A stretch of DNA of 64,000 nucleotides from JANMDS01 sp031430575 (GTDB lineage Bacteria; Pseudomonadota; Gammaproteobacteria; Burkholderiales; Casimicrobiaceae). Below the pieces are notes generated by a model. It was not told the origin of the DNA. It searched no databases and saw nothing but the letters and a program-made list of their open reading frames with translations. Below, in pieces: positions 35,002 to 43,660 of this stretch. Made by a program: the position numbers and the translations under genes. Location of the stretch: the NCBI GenBank assembly GCA_031430575.1, contig JANPBT010000074.1, forward strand, positions 1 through 64,000. Reading direction: 5' to 3'. Numbering within the stretch: the first letter of the stretch is position 1; each line of letters starts with the position of its first letter.

Positions 35002-36693
35002 TTATCGAGATGCGCCCGTTCGCTGATAAAGATGCCAAGGCTCTTCTTTGCCGCCAGGGCGGAAAAACGTGCCAATCTTTGAAAACTGCGCCGCAGGTAT
35101 TTCGCGTTTGATGAGATTATTGGCGTTGGCTTGCTCGATCAGCCAGTCGCATTTAATCGGCGCCGTGGAATCTGCCCGCTGCGTGGTGATATTGAAAAGA
35201 TAATCAAACATCGCGCGTTGCCCATCGCCCAAGCCAACGCTTGAAATGCAGGCTTTGCCTGAGCGCACCTCTTGCGGCAACTGCGCCACGAGCGATGTCG
35301 TCGGAATCCGAAACGATTTTCCGTAGTCCAGGTAAGGCAGCATCAGCAACATGCCAACACCCCAGACGGTGGTGACGCCGAGCGTCCAGTTCACCAGCGC
35401 GCGCTTATGGGTGCGCCGCGCAGGGCGGATCATCGCAAACCAGATCACGCTCAGCGCAAATGCAAGGAGCGCGGGGAGGATGCGTACACTTTCTGCAAAC
35501 CCAGGCTGAAAATTATTTTGTGATTTGCGCAATCCCGGCGGAATGCCGAAGTAAAGTGCGCCCCAGTAGGCCCAAAAAAATAAAATCGCCCCGCCAAAAA
35601 AGAAGATGCCGATCCAATCTAAAAACCCCGATTGCCCGCGCTTCAGATGATCAAGGCCGGGCACGGCGAGCAGCGCGAGGGGAATGAGCAGTGGCAGCAA
35701 ATCCAGCGTGCGCGGCGTTGGCGCTAACAATATAGCCGGTAGCATGATGGCAAAGGCAACGGCGGGCAACCTAAACCCCATCTGCTGCAGCCCGCCGATG
35801 AAGCCGCGCTGCATCAAGCGCGCGCTAAAGGCAGCGAGCGGCCACGCGGGGAATGCAAACCACGCGAAGGTGATGCAATGGCGACCAATTTCGCGCAGCG
35901 TCTCCGTAATGCTGCGGTCGACAAATGCTTCTGAAAAGCTCACCGTCGTCCACGTGGTTAAAGCCCCTGGTGCGACCGTGTGCACGGCCAAAGCCCATGC
36001 TGCAATAGGCGCTAGGGCCAGCAAAAGTCCAGCACAAACTCCAGTGATCGCGGTGTGGTCGTGTGTAGGCGTAGGGTCAACGGCGCCGCGCGTCGCGGTG
36101 AGGAGGTATCCCACGCATATTGAAATCGTCAAGACTGCGCCCATCCAGCCTTTGCTTAAAAAAGCAATAGCACCGGCAATCCCGATAAGCCCGATGCTAC
36201 GCAGCCGCACCCGCGAAAGCTGCGCGAGCGCGAGCAACAAAAGCGCAACTGCAGCGAGCAAGGCGGTATCGATAAGGAGCTGGTGTGCCCGCTCAAAAAG
36301 ACCAATGCAGCCGGCCAAGGTGAGCACAGCATAGCGCCCAGAGCCGCGGCCATAAAGCTCGCGGCTGGTCATGCCAAGGCACCAAAACGCCACGCCCATC
36401 CACGCGCCCGATGCGATCCGGGCGGCGTCGTGCGCCGGGAGTACCGCTGCAAAAATCTTACCCAATAATGCGGCGCTCCAATGAAAGAGCGCGGGCACTT
36501 GCGCGAATGGCTCGCCCGCGAGCTGCGGTATGAGCCACTGCCCATGCGCGATCATGCGCCATACCACGCCGAAGGTATAGGCTTCATCGGGCCGCCATGG
36601 ATCGTGACCGGTTAAGCCCAGCAGCACCCAGACCGTCATTAGTGCGACGACCCAGCGGGTTTTCTCAGCATTAGAAATGAGGCGGGCGACCAT
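35002..36693 (-). CDS. Membrane glycosyltransferase, GT39/ArnT-like
   Basis: A 563-aa inner-membrane protein with about 11-12 hydrophobic segments. The first periplasmic loop holds GHDPWRPDEAYTFG, the DE-containing motif of the PMT/ArnT superfamily, and a periplasmic C-terminal part follows. Such enzymes use polyprenyl-phosphate sugars; ArnT adds aminoarabinose to lipid A. The acceptor here is unknown. A repeat copy at 35086-35096 encodes IPAAQF close to the C-terminus. It is followed 113 nt later by obgE. Confidence 0.8.
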   Translation of the reverse strand: MVARLISNAEKTRWVVALMTVWVLLGLTGHDPWRPDEAYTFGVVWRMIAHGQWLIPQLAGEPFAQVPALFHWSAALLGKIFAAVLPAHDAARIASGAWMGVAFWCLGMTSRELYGRGSGRYAVLTLAGCIGLFERAHQLLIDTALLAAVALLLLALAQLSRVRLRSIGLIGIAGAIAFLSKGWMGAVLTISICVGYLLTATRGAVDPTPTHDHTAITGVCAGLLLALAPIAAWALAVHTVAPGALTTWTTVSFSEAFVDRSITETLREIGRHCITFAWFAFPAWPLAAFSARLMQRGFIGGLQQMGFRLPAVAFAIMLPAILLAPTPRTLDLLPLLIPLALLAVPGLDHLKRGQSGFLDWIGIFFFGGAILFFWAYWGALYFGIPPGLRKSQNNFQPGFAESVRILPALLAFALSVIWFAMIRPARRTHKRALVNWTLGVTTVWGVGMLLMLPYLDYGKSFRIPTTSLVAQLPQEVRSGKACISSVGLGDGQRAMFDYLFNITTQRADSTAPIKCDWLIEQANANNLIKREIPAAQFSKIGTFFRPGGKEEPWHLYQRTGASR

Positions 36694-36709
36694 GGATTAT
36701 TTTGAGCGT

Positions 36710-36728
36710 ATACCTGCGGCGCAGATTT
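36710..36728 (+). repeat. Dispersed repeat copy between rpmE2 and the glycosyltransferase gene
   Basis: Full-length match ATACCTGCGGCGCAGATTT with exact core 36714-36724. It is 17 nt upstream of the glycosyltransferase start and downstream of the rpmE2 terminator. Confidence 0.9.
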
Positions 36729-36772
36729 GACCGATTTGGCGGCTTTTGGTGCGAAGAATCGACTTAAAAATA

Positions 36773-36799
36773 AAAAAGGCAGCGCGCGGCTGCCTTTTT
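36773..36799 (-). terminator. Rho-independent terminator of rpmE2
   Basis: Stem AAAAAGGCAGC (36773-36783) and GCTGCCTTTTT (36789-36799) around GCGCG. Read on the minus strand it ends in a U run 19 nt after the rpmE2 stop; the symmetric A/T runs may also allow function in the other direction. Confidence 0.9.
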
Positions 36800-36817
36800 A
36801 TTTGCGCTACCGCGAAA

Positions 36818-37087
36818 CTACTCAGCAGCAGCAGGCGCAGCTGCGGTTTTCTTGCCATATTTCTGCTTAAATTTGTCGATACGGCCTGCGGTATCCATCA
36901 CTTTATGCTTGCCCGTATAAAACGGATGCGAAGCGCTTGAAATCTCAAGCGGATACAGCGGATATTCAACGCCATCAACGGTGATCTTGCGGCTGGTCTG
37001 CAAGGTCGAGCGCGAGATAAAGGTGAAATTTGCCTGCGCGTCTTGAAATACGACGTCGCGGTAGGTGGGGTGAATTCCTTCTTTCAT
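36818..37087 (-). CDS. rpmE2: 50S ribosomal protein L31 type B
   Basis: Large-subunit protein bL31, 89 aa. MKEGIHPTYRDVVFQD, STLQTSRKITVDGVEYPLY and SSASHPFYTGKHKVMDTAGR are typical of the type B form that lacks the zinc Cys motif. An Ala-rich tail ends the protein. It lies after rho, as in other betaproteobacteria. Confidence 0.97.
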   Translation of the reverse strand: MKEGIHPTYRDVVFQDAQANFTFISRSTLQTSRKITVDGVEYPLYPLEISSASHPFYTGKHKVMDTAGRIDKFKQKYGKKTAAAPAAAE

Positions 37088-37284
37088 TTCTCAAACTTTC
37101 TACAAATAGGTGGGGCACGGAACCCAAGGTGAGCGCGTATCGCTGTTGCGCTGGCTCGCTTGGGGCGTTATCGATTCGAGATTATCCCATATTTTTCAGG
37201 GAGTTGGCGACTTTTTCGCCGTTAAAACCGCACTTTGAGGCGCGATCTTGGGCAAATGAGCCGCCAATTGTGCGGGTTGGAGGC

Positions 37285-38544
37285 TTAGCCGCGCCGCATC
37301 GCGTCAAAAAACTCGTTGTTATTTTTTGTCGCACGCATCTTATCAAGCATGAATTCCATCGCTTCGATCTCGTCCATCGAAAACAAGAGCTTGCGCAAAA
37401 TCCAAGACTTTTGCAAGATTTGCGGGTCAAGCAAGAGCTCTTCGCGGCGCGTGCCTGAGCGCTTCAAATCGATTGACGGGTAAATCCGCTTTTCGGTCAT
37501 GCGCCGGTCGAGGTGAATTTCGCTATTGCCGGTGCCTTTGAATTCTTCGTAAATCACATCATCCATGCGGCTGCCGGTATCGATCAGGGCCGTCGCGATA
37601 ATCGTGAGGGACCCGCCTTCTTCGATATTGCGCGCCGCGCCAAAAAAGCGCTTTGGGCGCTGCAAGGCATTGGCGTCAACGCCGCCGGTAAGCACTTTTC
37701 CAGAAGCGGGCACGACCGTGTTGTAAGCGCGGGCTAAGCGCGTGATCGAGTCGAGCAAAATCACAACATCTTTTTTATGCTCAACCAAACGCTTGGCTTT
37801 TTCGATCACCATTTCAGCCACTTGCACGTGGCGTGTCGCGGGCTCATCGAAAGTGGAGGCAACGACTTCGCCGCGCACCGTGCGCTGCATTTCGGTCACT
37901 TCTTCTGGGCGCTCATCAATCAGAAGCACAATCAATTCTGCTTCTGGATGATTTGCTGAAATCGCATGGGCGATATGCTGGAGCATCACCGTTTTGCCCG
38001 ATTTTGGCGGGGAGACGAGCAAACCGCGCTGGCCTTTTCCGATCGGGGCAATGATGTCGATAATGCGGCCGGTGATATTTTCTTCGGCTCTAATATCGCG
38101 CTCAAGTTTGAAGGCTTTGTTAGGGTGCAGTGGCGTTAAGTTCTCAAAAAGAATCTTATTTTTCGTGCCTTCAGGAGGGCCGCCGTTAATCGCGTCGAGC
38201 TTGGTCAGCGCAAAGTAGCGCTCACCATCTTTAGGCGTGCGGATTTCGCCAGAAACGGAATCACCCGTATGCAAATTAAATCGGCGGATTTGCGACGGCG
38301 AAATGTAAATATCGTCGGTATTGGCCAGATAGGAAGTCTCGGGCGAGCGCAGAAAGCCGAAGCCGTCAGGCAGCACTTCCATCACGCCTTCGCCCCAGAT
38401 CGTTTCGCCTTTTTTGGCGAACGCTTTCAAGATGGCAAATATTAAATCGTGTTTACGCAGCCGGTTTGCGTTTTCAATTTCGTTTTCAGCGGCAAGCGCC
38501 AAAAGCTCGGTAATCGGCTGTGCTTTGAGATCGGATAACTTCAT
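37285..38544 (-). CDS. rho: Transcription termination factor Rho
   Basis: Hexameric RNA helicase that ends transcription. ATG 38544 gives MKLSDLK and 419 aa, the E. coli length. The N-terminal helix bundle, cold-shock RNA-binding domain (DGFGFLRSPETSYLANTDDIYIS), Walker A (SPPKSGKTVML), Walker B (VVILLDSITRLARAYN) and the C-terminal RREELLLDPQILQK are present. It follows trxA on the minus strand. Confidence 0.98.
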   Translation of the reverse strand: MKLSDLKAQPITELLALAAENEIENANRLRKHDLIFAILKAFAKKGETIWGEGVMEVLPDGFGFLRSPETSYLANTDDIYISPSQIRRFNLHTGDSVSGEIRTPKDGERYFALTKLDAINGGPPEGTKNKILFENLTPLHPNKAFKLERDIRAEENITGRIIDIIAPIGKGQRGLLVSPPKSGKTVMLQHIAHAISANHPEAELIVLLIDERPEEVTEMQRTVRGEVVASTFDEPATRHVQVAEMVIEKAKRLVEHKKDVVILLDSITRLARAYNTVVPASGKVLTGGVDANALQRPKRFFGAARNIEEGGSLTIIATALIDTGSRMDDVIYEEFKGTGNSEIHLDRRMTEKRIYPSIDLKRSGTRREELLLDPQILQKSWILRKLLFSMDEIEAMEFMLDKMRATKNNNEFFDAMRRG

Positions 38545-38654
38545 GTGGGGAGAGATTTGCCCAGCAAATGTGAGCGAGATAAAGAGAGAGGGGATAGGCT
38601 CAACCGCGGCAAAAACCAAGGGCGGGAGCCACGCTGCGGCGCGAAAAAAACAGG

Positions 38655-38672
38655 ATAACTGCGCCGCAGGTT
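38655..38672 (-). repeat. Dispersed repeat copy between trxA and rho
   Basis: Exact core CTGCGCCGCAG (38659-38669), but the flanks are ATAA before and GTTG after, so only the core is kept. It lies in the 143-nt gap and so in the rho leader, a region that is autoregulated in other bacteria. Confidence 0.75.
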
Positions 38673-38687
38673 GAATATTACGTGAAA

Positions 38688-39014
38688 TTAGAGGTGACTG
38701 TCAAGAAAGGCAGAAAGTTGACCTTTTGACAGTGCGCCGACTTTTTGCCCTGCGAGCTGACCGCCCTTGAAGAGCATGAGCGTCGGGATGCCGCGAATTC
38801 CAAATTGCGCAGGCGTTGCTTGATTGGCATCAATATCCATTTTCGCGATTTTGAGACGGCCGTTGTATTCCTTGGCGATGTCTTCTAAAACCGGCGCGAT
38901 CATCTTGCAAGGGCCGCACCACTCCGCCCAATAGTCAACCAAGACGGGAAGGCCAGAAGAAATGACGTCCGCCTGAAAAGACGCATCGGTCACGTGAATG
39001 ATGTTTTCGCTCAT
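38688..39014 (-). CDS. trxA: Thioredoxin
   Basis: Cytosolic disulfide reductase of 108 aa. The active site WCGPCK is at residues 32-37, the cis-Pro segment GIRGIPTLMLFKGG near 73-86, and the C-terminal helix LSKGQLSAFLDSHL. ATG 39014 gives the normal length; upstream in-frame codons are not thioredoxin-like. Upstream of rho, as is common in this class. Confidence 0.98.
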   Translation of the reverse strand: MSENIIHVTDASFQADVISSGLPVLVDYWAEWCGPCKMIAPVLEDIAKEYNGRLKIAKMDIDANQATPAQFGIRGIPTLMLFKGGQLAGQKVGALSKGQLSAFLDSHL

Positions 39015-39090
39015 GGGTGGGCAAGGCTCCAAAAATATTTCACTAAGTTTCGCATTTAAGGCCGGTGCGTGCAAATTCAAGGCTCAATTA

Positions 39091-39131
39091 ATACCTGCGG
39101 CGCAGATTTGGTCGAAAATCTGCGCCGCAGG
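39091..39131. terminator. Inverted pair of the dispersed repeat between the metal-efflux genes and trxA
   Basis: CCTGCGGCGCAGATTT (39094-39109) and its reverse complement (39116-39131) face each other with a 6-nt loop, giving a 16-bp perfect stem. The pair is 27 nt past the stop of the periplasmic metal-cluster gene and 77 nt before the trxA start. It probably insulates the efflux operon from trxA. Confidence 0.6.
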
Positions 39132-39157
39132 CAGTGCGGCGACCACTCTCTAAGTCT

Positions 39158-39532
39158 CTACTTAATCGCAAAGCGTACGGTTTTAGCCGTTGAGTTTGGC
39201 AGCGAGACGATTGCAACAATTTTTGTGCCTGAACCCAGTTTGAAAGCCCCCTTCGCCGCGAGGGCTTTGCCATCGGGCGCGAGGTTCACCTCATATTTTT
39301 CTGCGCCATTTAAGAGCGTTAGCGTGGCAGTGCCACCGTCTATTTTCACTGACTTACCGTGATCGGTGACGTGCAGGGCGATCATTTCGGGCTTGGCGAC
39401 TAATTCATAGGTAACGTGGTTAGCTGAGGTTACGATGCCACCGTGTTTTGGTTTTTCATCGTGATCGTCGCTTGCAAATGCAGCGGGGGAGAATGCGAGG
39501 CTAAGTGCGAAAAATACGTGGGAGAATTTCAC
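39158..39532 (-). CDS. Periplasmic protein of heavy-metal efflux clusters
   Basis: A 124-aa exported protein: signal peptide to about residue 20 (FSPAAFAS), then DDHDEKPKHGGIV, a possible metal-binding stretch, and beta-rich YELVAKPEMIALHVTDHGK and GGTATLTLLNGAEKYEV. Proteins like this accompany CzcABC-type pumps in betaproteobacteria; no function is established to my knowledge. GTG 39532 is the start. It ends the minus-strand efflux operon, 32 nt after czcA. Confidence 0.65.
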   Translation of the reverse strand: MKFSHVFFALSLAFSPAAFASDDHDEKPKHGGIVTSANHVTYELVAKPEMIALHVTDHGKSVKIDGGTATLTLLNGAEKYEVNLAPDGKALAAKGAFKLGSGTKIVAIVSLPNSTAKTVRFAIK

Positions 39533-39564
39533 AGGTTTTCCTAACAGTTAAAAATAGAAACAAA

Positions 39565-42500
39565 TCAAAATGCTTCGTTGCCACCCAAGCCCAGCAACCG
39601 CTCGGCGTCTTTGCGGCCATATTTTGCAAATAGCGCTGGAGTCAAGAACGTATCGAGCAGCGTGGCGCTGACAAGACCGCAAAAGATAACGACGGCTACG
39701 GGGTGCAAAATTTCTGTGCCCGGCCGCTCGGCTTCAAACAGTAGCGGCGCGAGCGCGAAGGCGGTCACGAGCGCGGTCATCAACACCGGGGCTAAGCGCT
39801 CAAGCGAGCCGCGCACGATCATCGGTGTGCCAAACGCTTCGTCTTCAAAACGCATGAGATTGATGTAGTGGCTAATTTTTAAGATGCCGTTGCGCACGGA
39901 TATGCCCGCGAGCGTAATGAAGCCCACGAGCGCTGCGATGGAGAGTGGTTGCCCCGAGATCCACAACCCGAGCACCGCGCCGACGAGGGCGAGCGGGATA
40001 TTCACCATCACAATCGCCGACAGCACTACGGATTGATAGCGACTGAAGAGCACCACAAACATCAATATCGCCGAGACAATTGAGAGCGCCCCGACCAAGC
40101 GTGAAGCTTGCTCCTGGGCTTCAAATTGACCACCGAGCGTGACGAAATAGCCTTCCGGCAATCTGGTATCCCCGACAACTTTGCGAATATCTTCGACAAC
40201 ATCTGAGAGCGCGCGACCTTGGGCATTTGCCGAGAGCACGATGCGCCGTTTGCCATCATCCCGACTGATTTCATTCGGACCGTCGCTTTCCTCAATTTGA
40301 GCGATTTTTGAAAGCGGCACGGGGCCAAGTGGCGATTCGATGAGCACGTTGCTCAAGCCTTGCACTGATCGGGCGGATTCTGGCAAACGCACCACCAAAG
40401 CAAATCGGCGGGTGCCTTCCACCACTTGCGAGAGTTTTTCGCCCTGCACCATGCTTTGCAATACGCCCAATACCTGCGGCGCAGAAATGCCGTATTGGGC
40501 AGCCCGGGCGTAGTCCACGTTCACTTTAATTTGGGGTGAGAGCACTTGCTTTTCCACCTCCAAATCGGCAAGGCCCGGTATTTTCGCCAAATCCGCGCGC
40601 AACGCTTCTGCTTGCCCACGCAAAGTATCTAAATCTTCACCGAAGAGCTTGATTGCAATTTGCGAGCGCACGCCTGAGAGCATGTGATCGATACGGTGGG
40701 AAATCGGCTGGCCGATGGCGACTGCAGCGGGGAAATTAACCAAACGCGAGCGAATGTCTGCGTTGATTTTGTCCATACTGCGCTTCATTTGCGCCGCAGG
40801 TATGAGGCCCACATCGAGCTCGCTCGTGTGTACGCCCTCAGCGTGTTCATCAAGCTCGGCGCGACCACTGCGCCGCCCCACATGCGTTACTTCCGGCACA
40901 CCTTTGATGAGCACTTCTGCCTGCTGAGCCATCGCAGAGGATTCACTCAAGGTTACGCCCGGATTCAAGCGCATGCCGACGAGTAGTGTGCCTTCGTTAA
41001 AGGGTGGCAAAAAAGTTTTTGCGAAAAACGGCACGCTGGCCGCTGCCAGTAAAACTGCAACGGAGGCGGCGATGATCGTCGGCTTTGAGTTGCTTAAGAC
41101 TTTCGTTAGCATGCCCTCGTAGCGCCGCTTCAGCCATGCCAGCAATCTGGTATCGCCATGATCCAAATTTTTCATGTTCGGCAGCAAGTAATAGCAGAGA
41201 ACAGGGGTGACCGTTACGCTAACCAATAGCGACACGAGCGTAGAAATGATGAACGCGACGCCCAGCGGCACGAACAGGCGACCCTCCATGCCTGGTAATG
41301 CGAAGAGCGGCACGAAGACGAGCACAATAATCACAGTTGCATACAAAATCGCCGAGCGCACTTCGATCGAGGCTTTCATTACCGTTTCGAGTAACACTTT
41401 TGGCGTCAGATTTTTACCCGCTGATTTCAAGCGTCGCAAGATATTTTCCACATTGACTACTGCATCATCGACGAGACCGCCGATGGCGATGGCGAGGCCG
41501 CCGAGGGTCATGGTGTTGATGGAAAACCCGAAGTACTTAAACACCAGCGCTGTGGACAAAATAGATGCAGGGATCGCGATGAGCGCGATCACCGTGGTGC
41601 GGATATTGCCTAAAAATAGAAACAAAATCGCAGCGACGAATCCAGATGCTGCAATCAATTTCCCGACTAGTGTGGTGATCGATGCCTCAATAAAGGTGGC
41701 TTGCCGGAAGGTTACCCGCGGCGTTTCCATGCCTGCAGGTAGCGAGCCTTTCATTGCGGCAAGCCCAGCCTCGATTCGGCGGGTGAGCGCAATCGTATCG
41801 GCGGTAGGTTGCTTTTGTATCCCGAGGATCACTGCGGGTAGGCCGTCGTAGCCCGCGTCGCCGCGCTTCGTGGCTGCCGCGAAGGTGACGTTCGCGATTT
41901 GGCGCAACAGAATCGGCTGCCCATTGCGGGCAGTCAGTCCGAGATTTTTTAAGTCATCGAGTTTCGAGGTTTGCCCCAAATGCCGAATTAAATATTCCCG
42001 ACCGTTTAGCTCTAGAAATCCACCCGAGCTGTTGGTTGAAAAGCCTTTCAGCGCAGTTTCGAGTTGGGCGTGGTTGATACCCAGCTCGCTCATTCGCGCG
42101 GTATTAGGCTCAACTTGAAACTGCCGCACTTCGCCACCGATGGGAATCACCTGCGCGACGCCAGGAATGGCCAGTAAGCGCGGACGCAACACAAAATCTG
42201 CATACTCGCGCACTTGCATAAGCGAGAGTTTTTTCGTATCGACCGGAATGGCGATCTGCATGATTTCGCCCATGATCGAGCTGATTGGCCCCATGCGCGG
42301 GATTACGCCAGCGGGCAGACCTTCTTCCATGCTGGAGAGGCGCTCGCTCACCATTTGCCGTGCCCGAAAAATATCGGTAGACCAATCGAAAGTGACGTAC
42401 ACAAACGACAACCCTGCGCTGGAAACCGAGCGAACGGTTTCAACACCGGGCAAGCCGTTAAGGGTTGTCTCCAACGGAAACGTGATGATTTGCTCTACTT

Positions 42501-42678
42501 CTTCCGAAGCCATGCCCCCGGCCTCGGTGAGAATCGTCACGGTCGGGCGATTTAAATCTGGGAACACATCGACAGGCGTGCGCGTGAGCGTGAATGCGCC
42601 GTAGCCCATCACCACGATCCCGACGATCAACACCAGCAGGCGATTGTTGAGGCTTGCGTCTAAGAGCCATTTAAACAT
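39565..42678 (-). CDS. czcA: Heavy-metal efflux RND pump, CzcA/CusA family
   Basis: Inner-membrane proton-driven pump of a tripartite cation exporter, 1037 aa with 12 expected helices and two large periplasmic loops. The HME-RND start RTPVDVFPDLNRPTV, and the fourth-helix motif AIGGLVDDAVVNVENILRR (about residue 400) with its acidic residues, show a heavy-metal pump; the pattern differs from both textbook CzcA and CusA, so the metal is uncertain. Two repeat copies occur in the 3' half: 40474-40484 (SAPQV) and 40789-40799 (one mismatch, IPAAQM). It overlaps czcD by 8 nt. Confidence 0.92.
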   Translation of the reverse strand: MFKWLLDASLNNRLLVLIVGIVVMGYGAFTLTRTPVDVFPDLNRPTVTILTEAGGMASEEVEQIITFPLETTLNGLPGVETVRSVSSAGLSFVYVTFDWSTDIFRARQMVSERLSSMEEGLPAGVIPRMGPISSIMGEIMQIAIPVDTKKLSLMQVREYADFVLRPRLLAIPGVAQVIPIGGEVRQFQVEPNTARMSELGINHAQLETALKGFSTNSSGGFLELNGREYLIRHLGQTSKLDDLKNLGLTARNGQPILLRQIANVTFAAATKRGDAGYDGLPAVILGIQKQPTADTIALTRRIEAGLAAMKGSLPAGMETPRVTFRQATFIEASITTLVGKLIAASGFVAAILFLFLGNIRTTVIALIAIPASILSTALVFKYFGFSINTMTLGGLAIAIGGLVDDAVVNVENILRRLKSAGKNLTPKVLLETVMKASIEVRSAILYATVIIVLVFVPLFALPGMEGRLFVPLGVAFIISTLVSLLVSVTVTPVLCYYLLPNMKNLDHGDTRLLAWLKRRYEGMLTKVLSNSKPTIIAASVAVLLAAASVPFFAKTFLPPFNEGTLLVGMRLNPGVTLSESSAMAQQAEVLIKGVPEVTHVGRRSGRAELDEHAEGVHTSELDVGLIPAAQMKRSMDKINADIRSRLVNFPAAVAIGQPISHRIDHMLSGVRSQIAIKLFGEDLDTLRGQAEALRADLAKIPGLADLEVEKQVLSPQIKVNVDYARAAQYGISAPQVLGVLQSMVQGEKLSQVVEGTRRFALVVRLPESARSVQGLSNVLIESPLGPVPLSKIAQIEESDGPNEISRDDGKRRIVLSANAQGRALSDVVEDIRKVVGDTRLPEGYFVTLGGQFEAQEQASRLVGALSIVSAILMFVVLFSRYQSVVLSAIVMVNIPLALVGAVLGLWISGQPLSIAALVGFITLAGISVRNGILKISHYINLMRFEDEAFGTPMIVRGSLERLAPVLMTALVTAFALAPLLFEAERPGTEILHPVAVVIFCGLVSATLLDTFLTPALFAKYGRKDAERLLGLGGNEAF

Positions 42679-43657
42679 GGTTATGCCCCACGTGGCTATA
42701 CGAGTTTTGTCTGGCGGTCTTGCTCACAACAGGTTCCATGGCTGGACTCGCCTGCGCGTTAAATGCGCAGTGCCCATCTTTGCACGCCTCGTATTCAAGC
42801 TGCACACACACATGTGAAATATCAAACTTGTTTTTCAAAAGATCAACGACTTCGCCGAGAGCGCGACGATGACTAGGTACATCGAGTACGACTGCGTGGG
42901 CGCTCACGGCGAGTTTTCCGCTTGTAACCGTCCAAACATGCAACTCATGGACATCGGTGATTCCCGCTACCGACTGCATCGCCTCGGAGATTTTCGAAGT
43001 ATCTAGATCAAGAGGAGTTGCCTCAAGTAGTACGCTCATGCTTTCTTTCAGCAGTGCCCACGCTCGTGGGAGGACAAACAGCGCAATAAGGATTGCGATG
43101 ACAGGATCGAGCCACTTCCAGCCGGTAAAGTAGGCGACGGACGCCGAGACAATTACGCCAATCGAACCGATCATGTCGCTCCACACTTCGAGGTAAGCGC
43201 CTTTCATATTTAAGTTTGCAGAGCTGCTTTCTTTCAATAGCCGCATAGAAATAAAATTGACGACTAAACCAACGGTTGCAATTGCGAGCGTCAATACGGT
43301 ATCGGATGTTGGAGGATTTTTGAAGCGACCCCATGCCTCGTAGCCGATATATGCAGCAACTCCAAAAAGCATCAAAGCGTTGAGCGCAGCAGCGAAAATC
43401 TCAAAGCGATGAAATCCAAACGTGAATCTCTTAGTGGCTGGCATTTTGCTAAGGCGAATGGCAAGCAGCGCGATTGCAAGCGCCGCGGCGTCGGTCATCA
43501 TATGCCCTGCATCTGAGATGAGAGCGAGACTGTTGGCCCACCAACCCCCAAAAAACTGCAATATCATCACCAAGGAGGTGAGTGCGCAAGCAATGGCAAG
43601 CGCTCGTGTCGGAGTGTTCGTGCCCGCTCCGTGCGCGTGCTTGTGATCAGTTACCAT
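42671..43657 (-). CDS. czcD: Cation diffusion facilitator, CzcD family
   Basis: Zn2+/Cd2+/Co2+ proton antiporter of the inner membrane, 328 aa. N-terminal His-rich stretch (DHKHAHGAG), six membrane helices with the site residues in LISDAGHMMTDAAAL and EVWSDMIGS (HxxxD and DxxxS-type pairs), and a C-terminal cytosolic domain with VHELHVWTVTSGK. The extreme C-terminus is again His-bearing (SHVGHNH). It sits between czcB and czcA, so cytosolic export and trans-envelope efflux would be co-expressed. Confidence 0.92.
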   Translation of the reverse strand: MVTDHKHAHGAGTNTPTRALAIACALTSLVMILQFFGGWWANSLALISDAGHMMTDAAALAIALLAIRLSKMPATKRFTFGFHRFEIFAAALNALMLFGVAAYIGYEAWGRFKNPPTSDTVLTLAIATVGLVVNFISMRLLKESSSANLNMKGAYLEVWSDMIGSIGVIVSASVAYFTGWKWLDPVIAILIALFVLPRAWALLKESMSVLLEATPLDLDTSKISEAMQSVAGITDVHELHVWTVTSGKLAVSAHAVVLDVPSHRRALGEVVDLLKNKFDISHVCVQLEYEACKDGHCAFNAQASPAMEPVVSKTARQNSYSHVGHNHV

Positions 43658-43660
43658 TGC